From Actinomycetota bacterium (GTDB lineage: Bacteria; Actinomycetota; Thermoleophilia; Gaiellales; F1-60-MAGs149): a DNA stretch of 21,970 bases. Within the stretch, counting starts at the first letter, position 1. Each line of letters opens with the position of its first letter. The notes under the pieces are model-generated. The model was not told the origin of the DNA and searched no databases. It saw only the letters and a program-made list of their open reading frames with translations. The position numbers and the translations under genes were made by a program. This document shows, in pieces, positions 6,849 through 16,871 of this stretch. Location of the stretch: the NCBI GenBank assembly GCA_947481755.1, contig CANKHS010000006.1, positions 1 to 21,970 of the forward strand, read 5' to 3'.

Positions 6849-7831
6849 CCGAGTGGACTCCGGGCGTGAGCGTCGAGCGACGTCAACTCGTTCGGTGTCA
6901 GCGGAGAGAGTCTGCGACTCGCCATCGCAATCATCGCGGCGTTGTCACCGCAGGCCGAAAGGGGTGCCAGCACGACATCGGCCCAAAGTTCACCGAGCCG
7001 ATCGCGCAGACGGGCGTTCGCAGCAACTCCTCCAACCACGCCAAGCGTTGTGCGGCCCGTCCTGGCAAGACCAAGCTCTGCGCGTTCGACCAGATGGGTA
7101 ACAATCGCCTCCTGATAGGACGCCGCGAGTTCGGAACGCCCGAACTGATCATCCGCGGCCAGGCTCTGCACGCTGAGTGCGAGCGCGGTCTTCAGCCCCG
7201 AGAACGAGAAGGCAAGATCGTCACGTCCATGCAGAGGCGTCGTAAACGCTCGCGTGCGAGGATCGGCAGTTCCCGCGAGGCCACCCAGGGCAGGGCCCCC
7301 GGGATAGCCCAGTCCGAGCAGGCGCGCGCCCTTGTCGAACGCCTCCCCTGCTGCGTCGTCCATGCTGCGCGCGATGGTCGTCAACGAACCGTCATCAGCG
7401 ACATCGATCAGCAGCGTGTGCCCACCCGAAGCGAGCAGCACGAGATGCGCACCTGAGGGCGGATTCTCAGCGAGCTGCAGCGACGCGACATGACCATGCA
7501 GATGATCCACGGCGATCAGCGGCAGGCCGCGTGCGTAGGCGTAGCCCTTCGCAAAGCTGACGCCGACGAGCAACGCACCGATCAGACCCGGCCCGCCGGT
7601 AACGGCTACGTTCGTCAACTGGTCTTCGTCGATCCCGGCCTCACGTAAAGCGGTGATGACCGTAGGCGACAGCAACTCGAGATGCCGCCGCGATGCGATC
7701 TCGGGAACCACACCACCGAAGGCGGCATGGTCCGTTACTTGCGAGGCGACGACCGACGACAGTACCTCGCCGTCGGGCGTGCACACGGCCGCGCAGGTTT
7801 CGTCGCACGACGTTTCGATCGCGAGGATCAT
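6845..7831 (-). CDS. tsaD: tRNA N6-adenosine threonylcarbamoyltransferase TsaD
   Basis: 328 residues. It transfers the threonylcarbamoyl group to A37 of ANN-decoding tRNAs, together with TsaB and TsaE. It begins MILAIETSCDET as in the family. The metal motif HLHGH (His110, His114), the ASGGH loop, a GGVAAN segment and the late CGDNAAM (third metal ligand Asp) are all present. The frame is open 15 codons upstream, but I choose ATG at 7831: it overlaps the rimI stop in ATGA and is where the conserved domain begins. The stop overlaps the glutaredoxin-like gene the same way. All three core t6A enzymes except TsaC are in this operon. Confidence 0.97.
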   Translation of the reverse strand: MILAIETSCDETCAAVCTPDGEVLSSVVASQVTDHAAFGGVVPEIASRRHLELLSPTVITALREAGIDEDQLTNVAVTGGPGLIGALLVGVSFAKGYAYARGLPLIAVDHLHGHVASLQLAENPPSGAHLVLLASGGHTLLIDVADDGSLTTIARSMDDAAGEAFDKGARLLGLGYPGGPALGGLAGTADPRTRAFTTPLHGRDDLAFSFSGLKTALALSVQSLAADDQFGRSELAASYQEAIVTHLVERAELGLARTGRTTLGVVGGVAANARLRDRLGELWADVVLAPLSACGDNAAMIAMASRRLSPLTPNELTSLDAHARSPLG

Positions 7832-8343
7832 CGAACGAGCGGTTCGGTATCTGTGTCCGGACCGTCGCCGCGCCACATCACGAGAGCGTCTTCGCGATCG
7901 TCCGTGTAATAGCCCCGTCGCATACCGGCGGGGCGGAAGCCGAGATTCTCATAGAGACGGATCGCACCGTGATTCGAGACGCGTACTTCCAACGTATGCC
8001 CCCGGGTGCCATCACCGTCGGTCTCACGGAGCATCGTCTCCAGCATCAGCCGTGCGACGCCGAGACGACGATGCGGCTCATCGACAGCGACGTTCATCAC
8101 GTGCCACGCATCTGTGTAGCGCGCGACGATCAGATACCCCGCGAGAGACCGTTCGATAAAGGCGCCATAGCAACGTGATCCAGGACGGCTGATCTCACCC
8201 GAAAACATCGTCCTCGACCACGGCGTCTTGTAGGCGCGTCGTTCTAACTCCTCCACCCCGGTCAGATCGCCGAGCCCGAGACGACGGAGCCGGATTGGCT
8301 GATCTTCGCCGAGTCCGAGTACGGACTCTTCCGTCGCGGTCAT
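7828..8343 (-). CDS. rimI: Ribosomal-protein-alanine N-acetyltransferase RimI-like (GNAT)
   Basis: 171 residues from ATG at 8343. GNAT fold: the central strand NVAVDEPHRRLGVARLM carries the acetyl-CoA loop R-R-L-G-V-A, and the C-terminal part shows VSNHGAIRLYENLGF, common in N-terminal alpha-amine acetyltransferases. RimI acetylates the N-terminus of ribosomal protein S18 in E. coli and very often sits beside tsaB and tsaD, as here. The frame is open 34 codons further upstream inside tsaB. The ATGA overlap with the tsaB stop marks the real start. The exact target cannot be proven from sequence. Confidence 0.92.
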   Translation of the reverse strand: MTATEESVLGLGEDQPIRLRRLGLGDLTGVEELERRAYKTPWSRTMFSGEISRPGSRCYGAFIERSLAGYLIVARYTDAWHVMNVAVDEPHRRLGVARLMLETMLRETDGDGTRGHTLEVRVSNHGAIRLYENLGFRPAGMRRGYYTDDREDALVMWRGDGPDTDTEPLVR

Positions 8344-8960
8344 GCGATCACCGCCGGAACGGCATCGGGGGCGCGCAGATAGAACGCGGTGGCCGGCTGC
8401 GGATCCGCGTGCGCCAAGCGGCTCATCACGGCTGCGTTCGGCCAATGCTGAGCATCATCTGCAGCCGGCACGAGGCAGCCAGCGTCGACGAACAGCTCCC
8501 GATACCGCAGCGCACCATCGCCGACAAGCGCTGCCCCAGCCTTCACCAACGCGGCGAGCTCCTCCGGAGCGAAGGACGCTGCAGCAATACTCTCGCTTTG
8601 CGCAAACACCTCGCCTCGACGCGCGTCGATCACCGCGACAACGGGCGACGGTGATCCTGCGAGCAACGCAGCCAGCGTATCGACACCGATCCTCGCGATA
8701 CCGAGGGCCTCGCTGAGCCCAAGGGCGGTTGCGAGGCCAATACGCAACCCGGTAAACGAACCAGGGCCACGCCCCACTGCCACCAAGCGGATATCGGCCA
8801 TCGTCAGCCCAGCGTCGCCCAAGACCTGATCGACAGCGGCGAGCACATGCTGCGCGGCGTTCTGCTCTCGAATCGGCGAGGCCGACACGACCGTGCCGTC
8901 AGACACCACGAGTCCGACTGAGGCGATCGAGGTTGCCGTATCAATGGTCAGCGTTGCCAC
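8340..8960 (-). CDS. tsaB: tRNA t6A biosynthesis protein TsaB
   Basis: 206 residues of the ASKHA fold, the non-catalytic partner that dimerises with TsaD. It has the N-terminal LTIDTATSIASVGLV strand pair and the diagnostic GRGPGSFTGLRIGLATALGL region (about 64-83). It lacks the metal-binding His motif of TsaD, which separates the two paralogues. The start is GTG at 8960. TAGGAT precedes it by six bases and overlaps the tsaE stop codon; this could be a weak ribosome-binding site or a -10 box. The end overlaps rimI in ATGA. Confidence 0.95.
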   Translation of the reverse strand: MATLTIDTATSIASVGLVVSDGTVVSASPIREQNAAQHVLAAVDQVLGDAGLTMADIRLVAVGRGPGSFTGLRIGLATALGLSEALGIARIGVDTLAALLAGSPSPVVAVIDARRGEVFAQSESIAAASFAPEELAALVKAGAALVGDGALRYRELFVDAGCLVPAADDAQHWPNAAVMSRLAHADPQPATAFYLRAPDAVPAVIA

Positions 8961-8969
8961 GCCGTAATC

Positions 8970-9395
8970 CTAGATGCGACCGGCAGCCGGGGAAATCACG
9001 AACTGCCGCGCGCCATCGTCCGCGAGCTCAATCTGAACCGAGCAGGTAGCCGCAGGCAACCATGCCGTCCCGTATTCGGGCCACTCGACAAAGGCAATCA
9101 CGTCCTCCGTGAGATACGCCAGCAGATCGGCGGTATCCCGAGCCGCCGTTTCGCCGAGTCGATACAGGTCGAGATGAGCCACCGGCGGCGTGCCGTCGTA
9201 GAGATGCGCGAAAGCAAAGGTCGGGCTGGTGACTGGCTCGCGAACGCCAAGCCTGCGGGCACAGCTCTGGACGAGCGTGGTCTTGCCTGCACCAATCGCG
9301 CCGTACAGATAGATACAGTCGCCCGGTTGCGCCCCAACGCAAATCGCCTCAGCGACTGGTGTGAGATCGCCTCCGTCGGCGACGGTGATCATCAT
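8970..9395 (-). CDS. tsaE: tRNA t6A biosynthesis ATPase TsaE
   Basis: 141 residues, normal for TsaE. Walker A GAIGAGKTT at 32-40, the SPTFAF segment, HLDLYRL (74-80) and VEWPE (103-107) are the family marks. It hydrolyses ATP to reset the TsaB-TsaD complex. The frame is open far upstream, through the fmdB-like gene, but the family domain begins at MMITVADGG. The start is therefore ATG at 9395 or 9392. GAGGG sits only 0-3 bases before these codons, unusually close. The fmdB-like stop (TGA 9405-9403) is seven bases upstream, so re-initiation by the same ribosomes is likely. tsaB follows after nine bases. Confidence 0.94.
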   Translation of the reverse strand: MMITVADGGDLTPVAEAICVGAQPGDCIYLYGAIGAGKTTLVQSCARRLGVREPVTSPTFAFAHLYDGTPPVAHLDLYRLGETAARDTADLLAYLTEDVIAFVEWPEYGTAWLPAATCSVQIELADDGARQFVISPAAGRI

Positions 9396-9402
9396 CCCTC
9401 GG

Positions 9403-9633
9403 TCAGCCGCAGCCGCAGCCACCGCCGCAGCAGCCACCAGCACGGCCCGCCGACGGTGCAGGCGCTGACTCGAGGCCGCCGCCACCAACGCGCACGCGCT
9501 GAAAGGTCGAGAACAACTTGTCGACCTTGCCGGAATTACAGACCGGGCAGGCGACAACAGTGGAGCCCGAGGCCGAGACGAGCTCTTCAAATTGATGCGA
9601 GCACTTCGTGCACGCGTATTCGTACATAGGCAT
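9403..9633 (-). CDS. FmdB-family zinc-ribbon protein with Cys/Gly tail
   Basis: 76 residues. It begins MPMYEYACTKCSHQFE, the typical FmdB/CxxC regulatory-protein start, with a second knuckle CPVC at 29-32, so one zinc ribbon is formed by four cysteines. A Gly/Pro linker leads to a terminal segment GGCCGGGCGCG with four more cysteines. Function is unknown; the family name comes from a putative regulator beside formamidase genes. ATG at 9633 is the first start of the frame that keeps the family N-terminus; ATG at 9627 is possible. TACCCT lies six bases before it, with no ribosome-binding site. It is the first gene of the t6A operon, divergent from the pantothenate operon. Confidence 0.88.
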   Translation of the reverse strand: MPMYEYACTKCSHQFEELVSASGSTVVACPVCNSGKVDKLFSTFQRVRVGGGGLESAPAPSAGRAGGCCGGGCGCG

Positions 9634-9639
9634 GTCAGT

Positions 9640-9645
9640 AGGGTA
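9640..9645 (-). promoter_or_regulatory. Candidate -10 box (TACCCT) for a leaderless fmdB-like/tsa operon transcript
   Basis: TACCCT is followed by exactly six bases and the ATG at 9633. A start seven bases after the box falls on the A of ATG. No Shine-Dalgarno sequence is present, and no -35 box is clear. It shares the 78-base divergent gap with the pantothenate operon promoter. Confidence 0.4.
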
Positions 9646-9670
9646 GCGCCTTGCTCCGGCGGACGTTCGG

Positions 9671-9676
9671 TACGAT
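9671..9676 (+). promoter_or_regulatory. Candidate -10 box (TACGAT) of the pantothenate operon
   Basis: TACGAT, the same hexamer seen before rex, would give a leader of about 29 bases. That leader contains GAGGGG at 9701-9706, five bases before the ATG at 9712. The -35 region is weak: TTGCTC at 9651 is too close, with a 14-base spacer. Confidence 0.3.
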
Positions 9677-9711
9677 GCGCGTAAGGACTCCATCCTCACC
9701 GAGGGGTACCA

Positions 9712-10461
9712 ATGAAACTCACCGTGATCGGTCCCGGACGCGCCGGGACAGCAATCCATCAGCACGCCTGCCACGCTGGCCTCGCCAGTACGCTCGAGCG
9801 CACGGCAACCGGCGATGTTGACATCGTGCTGATCGCCGTTCCTGACCCTGCAGTGGCTGAGGTCGCTCGGGCGATCCCTGTCGGGCCGCTGGTCGGCATG
9901 GTGTCCGGCTCGGTCCCGCTGGGCGCCCTTGCGCCACACACGCACGCGTTCGTGATGCACCCAATGCAGACGATTCAGCCCAACCGTAGTGAGCTCCAGT
10001 TGACGGGTTGCGCCGCGGGTATCACGGCGACGGATGCAGCCACAGCGCAAGCCGCAAGCGACTTCGCTCACCTGCTCGGTATGAACCCCGTTCCGGTTGC
10101 CGAGGCGCTCCGGCCCCTGCCGCACATCGCGAGCGTCTTCGCCTCGAACCTCCTGCTGCCGTCGCTGGTTTCCGCGATGGAAGTGCTTGCCGCCGCGGGC
10201 CTTGACGATGAGCGCGAAGTGATCCTGGGCCCACTCATTCGACGAGCGGTCGACAACGCGTTGGCTGAAGGCATACCCGCAGCGGCTACCGGTCCCGTTG
10301 CGCGTGGAGACCTCGCCACCGTGCAGCTCCACCGTCAACGGCTTCGACTCATAAACGCGCAACTGGACCGGGCGTACGCCCTGCTCTCGACTGCGCTGTT
10401 GCCGCTGGTATCGCCCCGCTCGGCCGCCTTGGTCGCTCCTGCATTGGGGCCCGACGCATGA
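9712..10461 (+). CDS. Rossmann-fold/DUF2520 oxidoreductase-like protein, candidate ketopantoate reductase
   Basis: 249 residues. The N-terminal Rossmann domain starts at residue 1 with GPGRAG (7-12), an NADP-type dinucleotide loop, followed by DIVLIAVPDPAV and the HPMQTIQP segment characteristic of DUF2520 proteins. The C-terminal half is all-helical, as in 6-phosphogluconate-dehydrogenase-like enzymes. It is the first gene of the operon, with GAGGGG five bases before the ATG, and its stop overlaps panC in ATGA. PanB makes ketopantoate and PanC uses pantoate; the enzyme between them (PanE or IlvC in most bacteria) is not in the window. This protein has the right fold and place to do that NADPH-dependent step. 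The fold and family are clear. The reaction is inference. Confidence 0.85.
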   Translation: MKLTVIGPGRAGTAIHQHACHAGLASTLERTATGDVDIVLIAVPDPAVAEVARAIPVGPLVGMVSGSVPLGALAPHTHAFVMHPMQTIQPNRSELQLTGCAAGITATDAATAQAASDFAHLLGMNPVPVAEALRPLPHIASVFASNLLLPSLVSAMEVLAAAGLDDEREVILGPLIRRAVDNALAEGIPAAATGPVARGDLATVQLHRQRLRLINAQLDRAYALLSTALLPLVSPRSAALVAPALGPDA

Positions 10462-11318
10462 TCATCGTCCGCTCTGCCGACGAACTGCGCTCTGCGATCA
10501 CCGGCCCCGTGTCGTTTGTGCCAACGATGGGCGCTCTGCACGCTGGCCATGCCTCGCTGATCCGCCTCGCCGCTGCCGACGATTCGTGCGTGGTCGTCTC
10601 CGACTTCGTCAATCCGTCGCAGTTTGGCGAGGGCGAAGACTTCGAGAGTTACCCTCGCGACCTCGACGGCGATGCCGCGATCGCTGAGCAGGCCGGGGCA
10701 CACATTCTCTACGCCCCGGACGTTGGCGAGATCTACCCGCCGGACTTTTCCACCACGATCGATCCTGGACCGTTGGCTCAGGAGCTCTGTGGCGCTCACC
10801 GCCCGGGTCATTTCGCTGGTGTTGCGACCGTCGTTGTTCGCCTGTTTGGACTCGTTGGTCCGCGCCGTGCAATCTTCGGCCGCAAGGATTATCAACAGCT
10901 AGCGATTCTGCAACGCGTCACGAAAGACCTCGCGCTCGGCATCGAGATCGTCGGAGCACCAACCGTTCGCGATGCCGATGGCCTTGCGCTCAGCTCGCGT
11001 AACGCGTATCTCTCGGCCGCCGAACGGTCGCAGGCAGTCGTCATTCCACAGGCGCTCCAGCACGCTGCCGAGGCCTACGCCCAAGGCCAACGCGACGGAG
11101 TGGTGCTTGCGGAGATCGGCCGTAAGGCACTCGACGGAGTGACGCTTGAGTACCTCGAAGTACGCTCGACTGACCTCGGACCCTACGACCCAGCTCTCCC
11201 AGCTGTCCTCCTGGTCGCGGGACACGTCGGCACCACTCGCCTGATTGACAACATTGTGCTCGACCCCACCGCGCCCGAACGCGCTGCAACACAGATCTCA
11301 ACGAAGGAGTACGCATGA
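10458..11318 (+). CDS. panC: Pantothenate synthetase
   Basis: 286 residues, the usual length. It condenses pantoate with beta-alanine using ATP, through a pantoyl-adenylate. The HIGH-like motif lies in VPTMGALHAGHASL (21-34). FVNPSQF, GRKDYQQLAILQR (about 145-158) and the KMSKS-equivalent SSRNAYLS are all present. ATG at 10458 overlaps the upstream stop in ATGA, and the stop overlaps panB in the same way, so the three proteins are probably made together. Residue 49, Asp in VVSDFVNP, stands where Ile is common; this does not affect a catalytic residue. Confidence 0.97.
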   Translation: MIIVRSADELRSAITGPVSFVPTMGALHAGHASLIRLAAADDSCVVVSDFVNPSQFGEGEDFESYPRDLDGDAAIAEQAGAHILYAPDVGEIYPPDFSTTIDPGPLAQELCGAHRPGHFAGVATVVVRLFGLVGPRRAIFGRKDYQQLAILQRVTKDLALGIEIVGAPTVRDADGLALSSRNAYLSAAERSQAVVIPQALQHAAEAYAQGQRDGVVLAEIGRKALDGVTLEYLEVRSTDLGPYDPALPAVLLVAGHVGTTRLIDNIVLDPTAPERAATQISTKEYA

Positions 11319-12223
11319 GCACCCGCCCACGGCGTCCCGCCCCCGCGACACCCGCACCCGGCAAGGTTGCCCTACCGGACCTCGTCGCACAAAAGGAGAC
11401 GGGGATTCCGATCGTGATGATCACGGCCTACGACGCACCGAGCGGCCAGGCAGCAGCCGAGGCCGGCGTCGACGTAATCCTCGTGGGCGATAGCGCCGCG
11501 ATGACCATGCTCGGTCACGACTCCACGATGCCGATAACGGTCGACGAAATGATCGTGCTGACGGCAGCCACCACGCGCGGCTCTAGCAAGGCCGAGCGCG
11601 CGCCGCTGGTCGTTGCAGACCTTCCGTTCATGAGTTTCCAGCCTTCGGATCGTGACGCAATCCTGGCGGCCGGACGCTTCGTCAAAGAGGCCGGTGCGGA
11701 CGCCGTCAAGGTCGAAGGCGCTGGCCCAACGTTGTCGCGCATCCGCGCGATCACCGGTGCAGGTATTCCGGTCATGGGACACCTCGGTCTGACGCCGCAG
11801 AGTGCGACCGCGCTCGGTGGCTTTCGTGCGCAAGGGCGCACTGCCGAGGCCGCGCTGCAGTTGGTCGACGAAGCAATCGCAGTCGAGGCCGCTGGCGCCT
11901 TTGCGCTCGTGTTGGAATGTGTTCCTGCCGAGATCGCCGCCGCGATCACGGAGCGCGTTCGGATCCCCACGATCGGTATCGGTGCGGGGAACGCGACGGA
12001 TGGACAGGTACTCGTCTGGCACGACCTGCTGGGAATTGGCTCCGGGACGTCGCCGCGCTTCGTCGAGCGGTACGCCAACCTACACCAGGCTTCGTTGGAT
12101 GCGATTGAACACTACGTCCGCGATGTACGCTCGCGCGCCTTCCCGGCCGAGCGGCACACATACGCCATCTCGGACGAAGAGCTCGCAGCCTTCCAGTCGG
12201 GTCTCGGGATCGCTGCGCTCTAG
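11315..12223 (+). CDS. panB: 3-methyl-2-oxobutanoate hydroxymethyltransferase
   Basis: 302 residues. It transfers a hydroxymethyl group from 5,10-methylenetetrahydrofolate to alpha-ketoisovalerate, giving ketopantoate, the first committed step to pantothenate and CoA. Seen: MITAYDAPSG (35-44), VGDS with metal ligand Asp59, the DLPFMSF strand, the VKVEG strand, GHLGLTPQS and LECVPAE with the catalytic Glu, then IGIGAG. A basic, Pro-rich extension of about 18 residues precedes the barrel. The start is ATG at 11315 inside ATGA, with AAGGAG at 11304-11309, five bases upstream. Last gene of the pantothenate operon; 29 bases separate it from the glyoxalase-like gene. Confidence 0.97.
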   Translation: MSTRPRRPAPATPAPGKVALPDLVAQKETGIPIVMITAYDAPSGQAAAEAGVDVILVGDSAAMTMLGHDSTMPITVDEMIVLTAATTRGSSKAERAPLVVADLPFMSFQPSDRDAILAAGRFVKEAGADAVKVEGAGPTLSRIRAITGAGIPVMGHLGLTPQSATALGGFRAQGRTAEAALQLVDEAIAVEAAGAFALVLECVPAEIAAAITERVRIPTIGIGAGNATDGQVLVWHDLLGIGSGTSPRFVERYANLHQASLDAIEHYVRDVRSRAFPAERHTYAISDEELAAFQSGLGIAAL

Positions 12224-12240
12224 CCCGCTGGCATAATCGC

Positions 12241-12246
12241 TAGGCT
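12241..12246 (+). promoter_or_regulatory. Candidate -10 box (TAGGCT) for a leaderless glyoxalase-like transcript
   Basis: TAGGCT is followed by exactly six bases and the ATG at 12253, the same spacing as at fmdB, tsaB, uvrA and the DUF4389 gene. A second -10-like sequence, CATAAT (12232-12237), lies just upstream. Read instead as a ribosome-binding site, TAGG would be a poor match. Confidence 0.4.
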
Positions 12247-12252
12247 CCAAGC

Positions 12253-12642
12253 ATGAAATACGCACACGTCTGCTATCGCGTCTTCGATATTGATCGCTCC
12301 GTCGAGTTCTACTGCGGCGCGCTCGGTTTCAAGGAGCTCAAGCGCTACCCCATCCGCGACGAGGCCGTCAACGTCTACGTCGCCCCCGAGGGTTCCGAGG
12401 ACCGTCCGCTCGAATTGACCTACAACTATGGCCAGACCGAGCCCTACGAAATCGGGACAGGCTACGGACACATTGCGTACATCGTCGAAGATCTCGACGG
12501 CACGCTTGGCAACCTTTCCGCCATCGGCATTGACCCCGAGAAGCCGCCGTATTCGATTCGTGAGGGCGGCTCGCGTATCTGTTTCGTCCGCGACCCAGAC
12601 GGATATCGCATCGAGCTGATCGAAAAGCACGCCGGCGACTGA
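12253..12642 (+). CDS. Lactoylglutathione lyase / glyoxalase I-type VOC protein
   Basis: 129 residues, the same length class as E. coli GloA and alignable along its whole length. All four metal ligands are in place: His5, Glu54 (in LELTYNYG), His73 (in GYGHIAYIVED) and Glu121 (in DPDGYRIELIEK). It thus has the full active site of a metal-dependent glyoxalase I, which isomerises a methylglyoxal-thiol adduct. Actinobacteria commonly lack glutathione, so the thiol may be mycothiol or another cofactor; this is inference. The LLM-class gene begins one base after its stop, so the two are co-expressed. Confidence 0.9.
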   Translation: MKYAHVCYRVFDIDRSVEFYCGALGFKELKRYPIRDEAVNVYVAPEGSEDRPLELTYNYGQTEPYEIGTGYGHIAYIVEDLDGTLGNLSAIGIDPEKPPYSIREGGSRICFVRDPDGYRIELIEKHAGD

Positions 12643-12643
12643 C

Positions 12644-13579
12644 GTGGGTGCTCGCACGCCCGGCGTGGTCCTCGTGCTCCTCGAGCAGTGGACGCTCTCT
12701 GCCGAGCGAGACATGCGTACGCTCGTGCAGATGGCGGTTGACGCCGAGGAGGCGGGTGTCGAGACCGTGATGCTAAGCGACCACGTGCTCTTGACTCCGA
12801 AGGCAGGCGCTGCCGGACGGATGGACAACCCGCGTGACTACGCAGCGCCCGGTAACCAGGATCCGTATACGCCCTGGCCCGACTCGATCGTCTTGGCCAG
12901 CGCAATTGCGGCACGCACGTCGAAGATCCGCATCGCGCTCTCGGCTCTCATCTACCCGCTCCGCCACCCACTCCACACGGCAACCCAGCTCGCCACGCTC
13001 GATCTGCTCAGCGAGGGTCGACTCATCGTGCAGCCAACGGTCTCTTGGCTCGACGAGGAGTATGCGGCCATGGGAGTGCCCTTCAAGAAGCGGGGCAAGA
13101 TCCTCGACGAGCAACTCGCGATCATGCGTGCAGTTTGGGCCGGCTCCCCCGCTTCCTTCCACGGCGAGTTCTATTCGTTCGACGATGTCTACCTGGAGCC
13201 CAAGTGTTGGCGCCCCGAGGGACCGAAGATGTGGTTCGGTGGACAACACGTCCACGGGCCGATCCTGCGACGTTTGGTGGAGTACGGGCACGGCTTTCAT
13301 CCCTTCGGCACGCCAACCGCCGACGACCTCACCGACATCCGCAACGCCATGACCGACGCCGGACGCGACCCCGACTCAATCGAAATGATCGGTGGCATTC
13401 GCCCCAACTTTCCCGCCGACGACCAGCCTGGTGACCTCGATGAGGCGATGCAGGCGATCCCTGGCAAGCTGGCCGAGGGCTACACGTCGATCTGCTTCAA
13501 GCCCTCGCAGTACACCGATGATCTTGCTGAGGTGCCTGACCTCTGTCGTCGGCTGGTGGCTGCCGTCGCTACCGCTTAG
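12644..13579 (+). CDS. LLM-class (luciferase-like) F420-type oxidoreductase
   Basis: 311 residues of the luciferase-like monooxygenase barrel. Visible: the AEEAGVETVMLSDHVLL strand-loop, the PLRHPLHTATQLATLDLLSEGR segment, VSWLDEEYAAMGVPF followed by KKRGKILDE, and a MWFGG strand. This is the pattern of F420-dependent members of the family in actinobacteria, although FMN-type members share the fold. The substrate is unknown. The start is GTG at 12644, one base after the glyoxalase-like stop, so translational coupling is likely. Its TAG stop overlaps by four bases the TAA of the convergent CxxC gene (13576-13579). Confidence 0.88.
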   Translation: MGARTPGVVLVLLEQWTLSAERDMRTLVQMAVDAEEAGVETVMLSDHVLLTPKAGAAGRMDNPRDYAAPGNQDPYTPWPDSIVLASAIAARTSKIRIALSALIYPLRHPLHTATQLATLDLLSEGRLIVQPTVSWLDEEYAAMGVPFKKRGKILDEQLAIMRAVWAGSPASFHGEFYSFDDVYLEPKCWRPEGPKMWFGGQHVHGPILRRLVEYGHGFHPFGTPTADDLTDIRNAMTDAGRDPDSIEMIGGIRPNFPADDQPGDLDEAMQAIPGKLAEGYTSICFKPSQYTDDLAEVPDLCRRLVAAVATA

Positions 13580-13964
13580 GCGGAGGGCTTGCCGCCGCGC
13601 AAATCCTCGCGGAAGCCATGCACTGGGCGCCCGAGCGCCCGCCATTGGAAGATCGAGATGGCCGGCAGCTTGTCGTCGTAGACCACAATGCGTGCGTTAC
13701 GGCCGATCTTCTGGCATTGAGCAGCGATCTCGATCAGATCGTCACGCGATGGTGCCACCAGGACGAGGTGTGCGCCCGTGACGTACTCGAACACGGTCTG
13801 ACAGGCCGGGCAGGGCCACGGGTCGGTACGGATCGCGAACCACTCGCCGTCTGAGGTATCGATGCCCTCGAAGGACTCGATCTCCTCTTCCGTCCAGATC
13901 GCCTGATCCGTGTCGGTCGGCGTCTGCGTCTGCATGCGTGGATCCATGTGCGGAGCGTACTTGC

Positions 13965-13968
<4 letters not shown>
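13576..13968 (-). CDS. Unknown small CxxC protein coupled to uvrA
   Basis: 130 residues, no family recognised. The first 50 residues are acidic and polar (Glu/Asp/Thr-rich). Then comes WPCPACQTVFEY with Cys53 and Cys56, a beta strand HLVLVAPSRDD, a helix with Cys85, a second strand ARIVVYDD, and a basic tail. With one CxxC and a later Cys it could be a half zinc knuckle or a redox pair. The alternating strands and helices suggest a small Rossmann- or thioredoxin-like core. The ATG at 13968 overlaps the uvrA stop in ATGA, so it is made after UvrA on the same message. ATG at 13947 is an alternative start. Confidence 0.78.
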
Positions 13969-16805
<2,837 letters not shown>

Positions 16806-16811
16806 CCCGAC

Positions 16812-16817
16812 AGGCTA
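16812..16817 (-). promoter_or_regulatory. Candidate -10 box (TAGCCT) for a leaderless uvrA transcript
   Basis: TAGCCT, then exactly six bases, then ATG at 16805, with no Shine-Dalgarno sequence. The expected start point coincides with the A of ATG. No -35 box and no SOS-type box is evident in the 66-base gap to the DUF4389 gene. Confidence 0.42.
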
Positions 16818-16871
16818 ATCGCACGGGCGGCAGAGCCGGCTGGTGGTCCGAACCTTGAACTACGCGATGGT

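Noticed and set aside
6551..7456. Plus-strand open frame of 301 codons
   Set aside because: It runs antisense through tsaD and the glutaredoxin-like gene, both clearly real. The translation is Arg-rich and without motif.
7832..7876. 15-residue N-terminal extension of tsaD
   Set aside because: The conserved domain starts at MILAIETSCDET, and that ATG overlaps the rimI stop in ATGA. The extension is basic and unlike the family.
9634..10362. Long upstream extension of the FmdB-like frame
   Set aside because: It runs antisense through the DUF2520 gene. The family N-terminus begins at ATG 9633.
12232..12237. CATAAT as the main -10 box of the glyoxalase-like gene
   Set aside because: It is a good hexamer match, but TAGGCT at 12241 has the exact six-base spacing seen at four other genes. 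Both are possible, and I annotate the latter.
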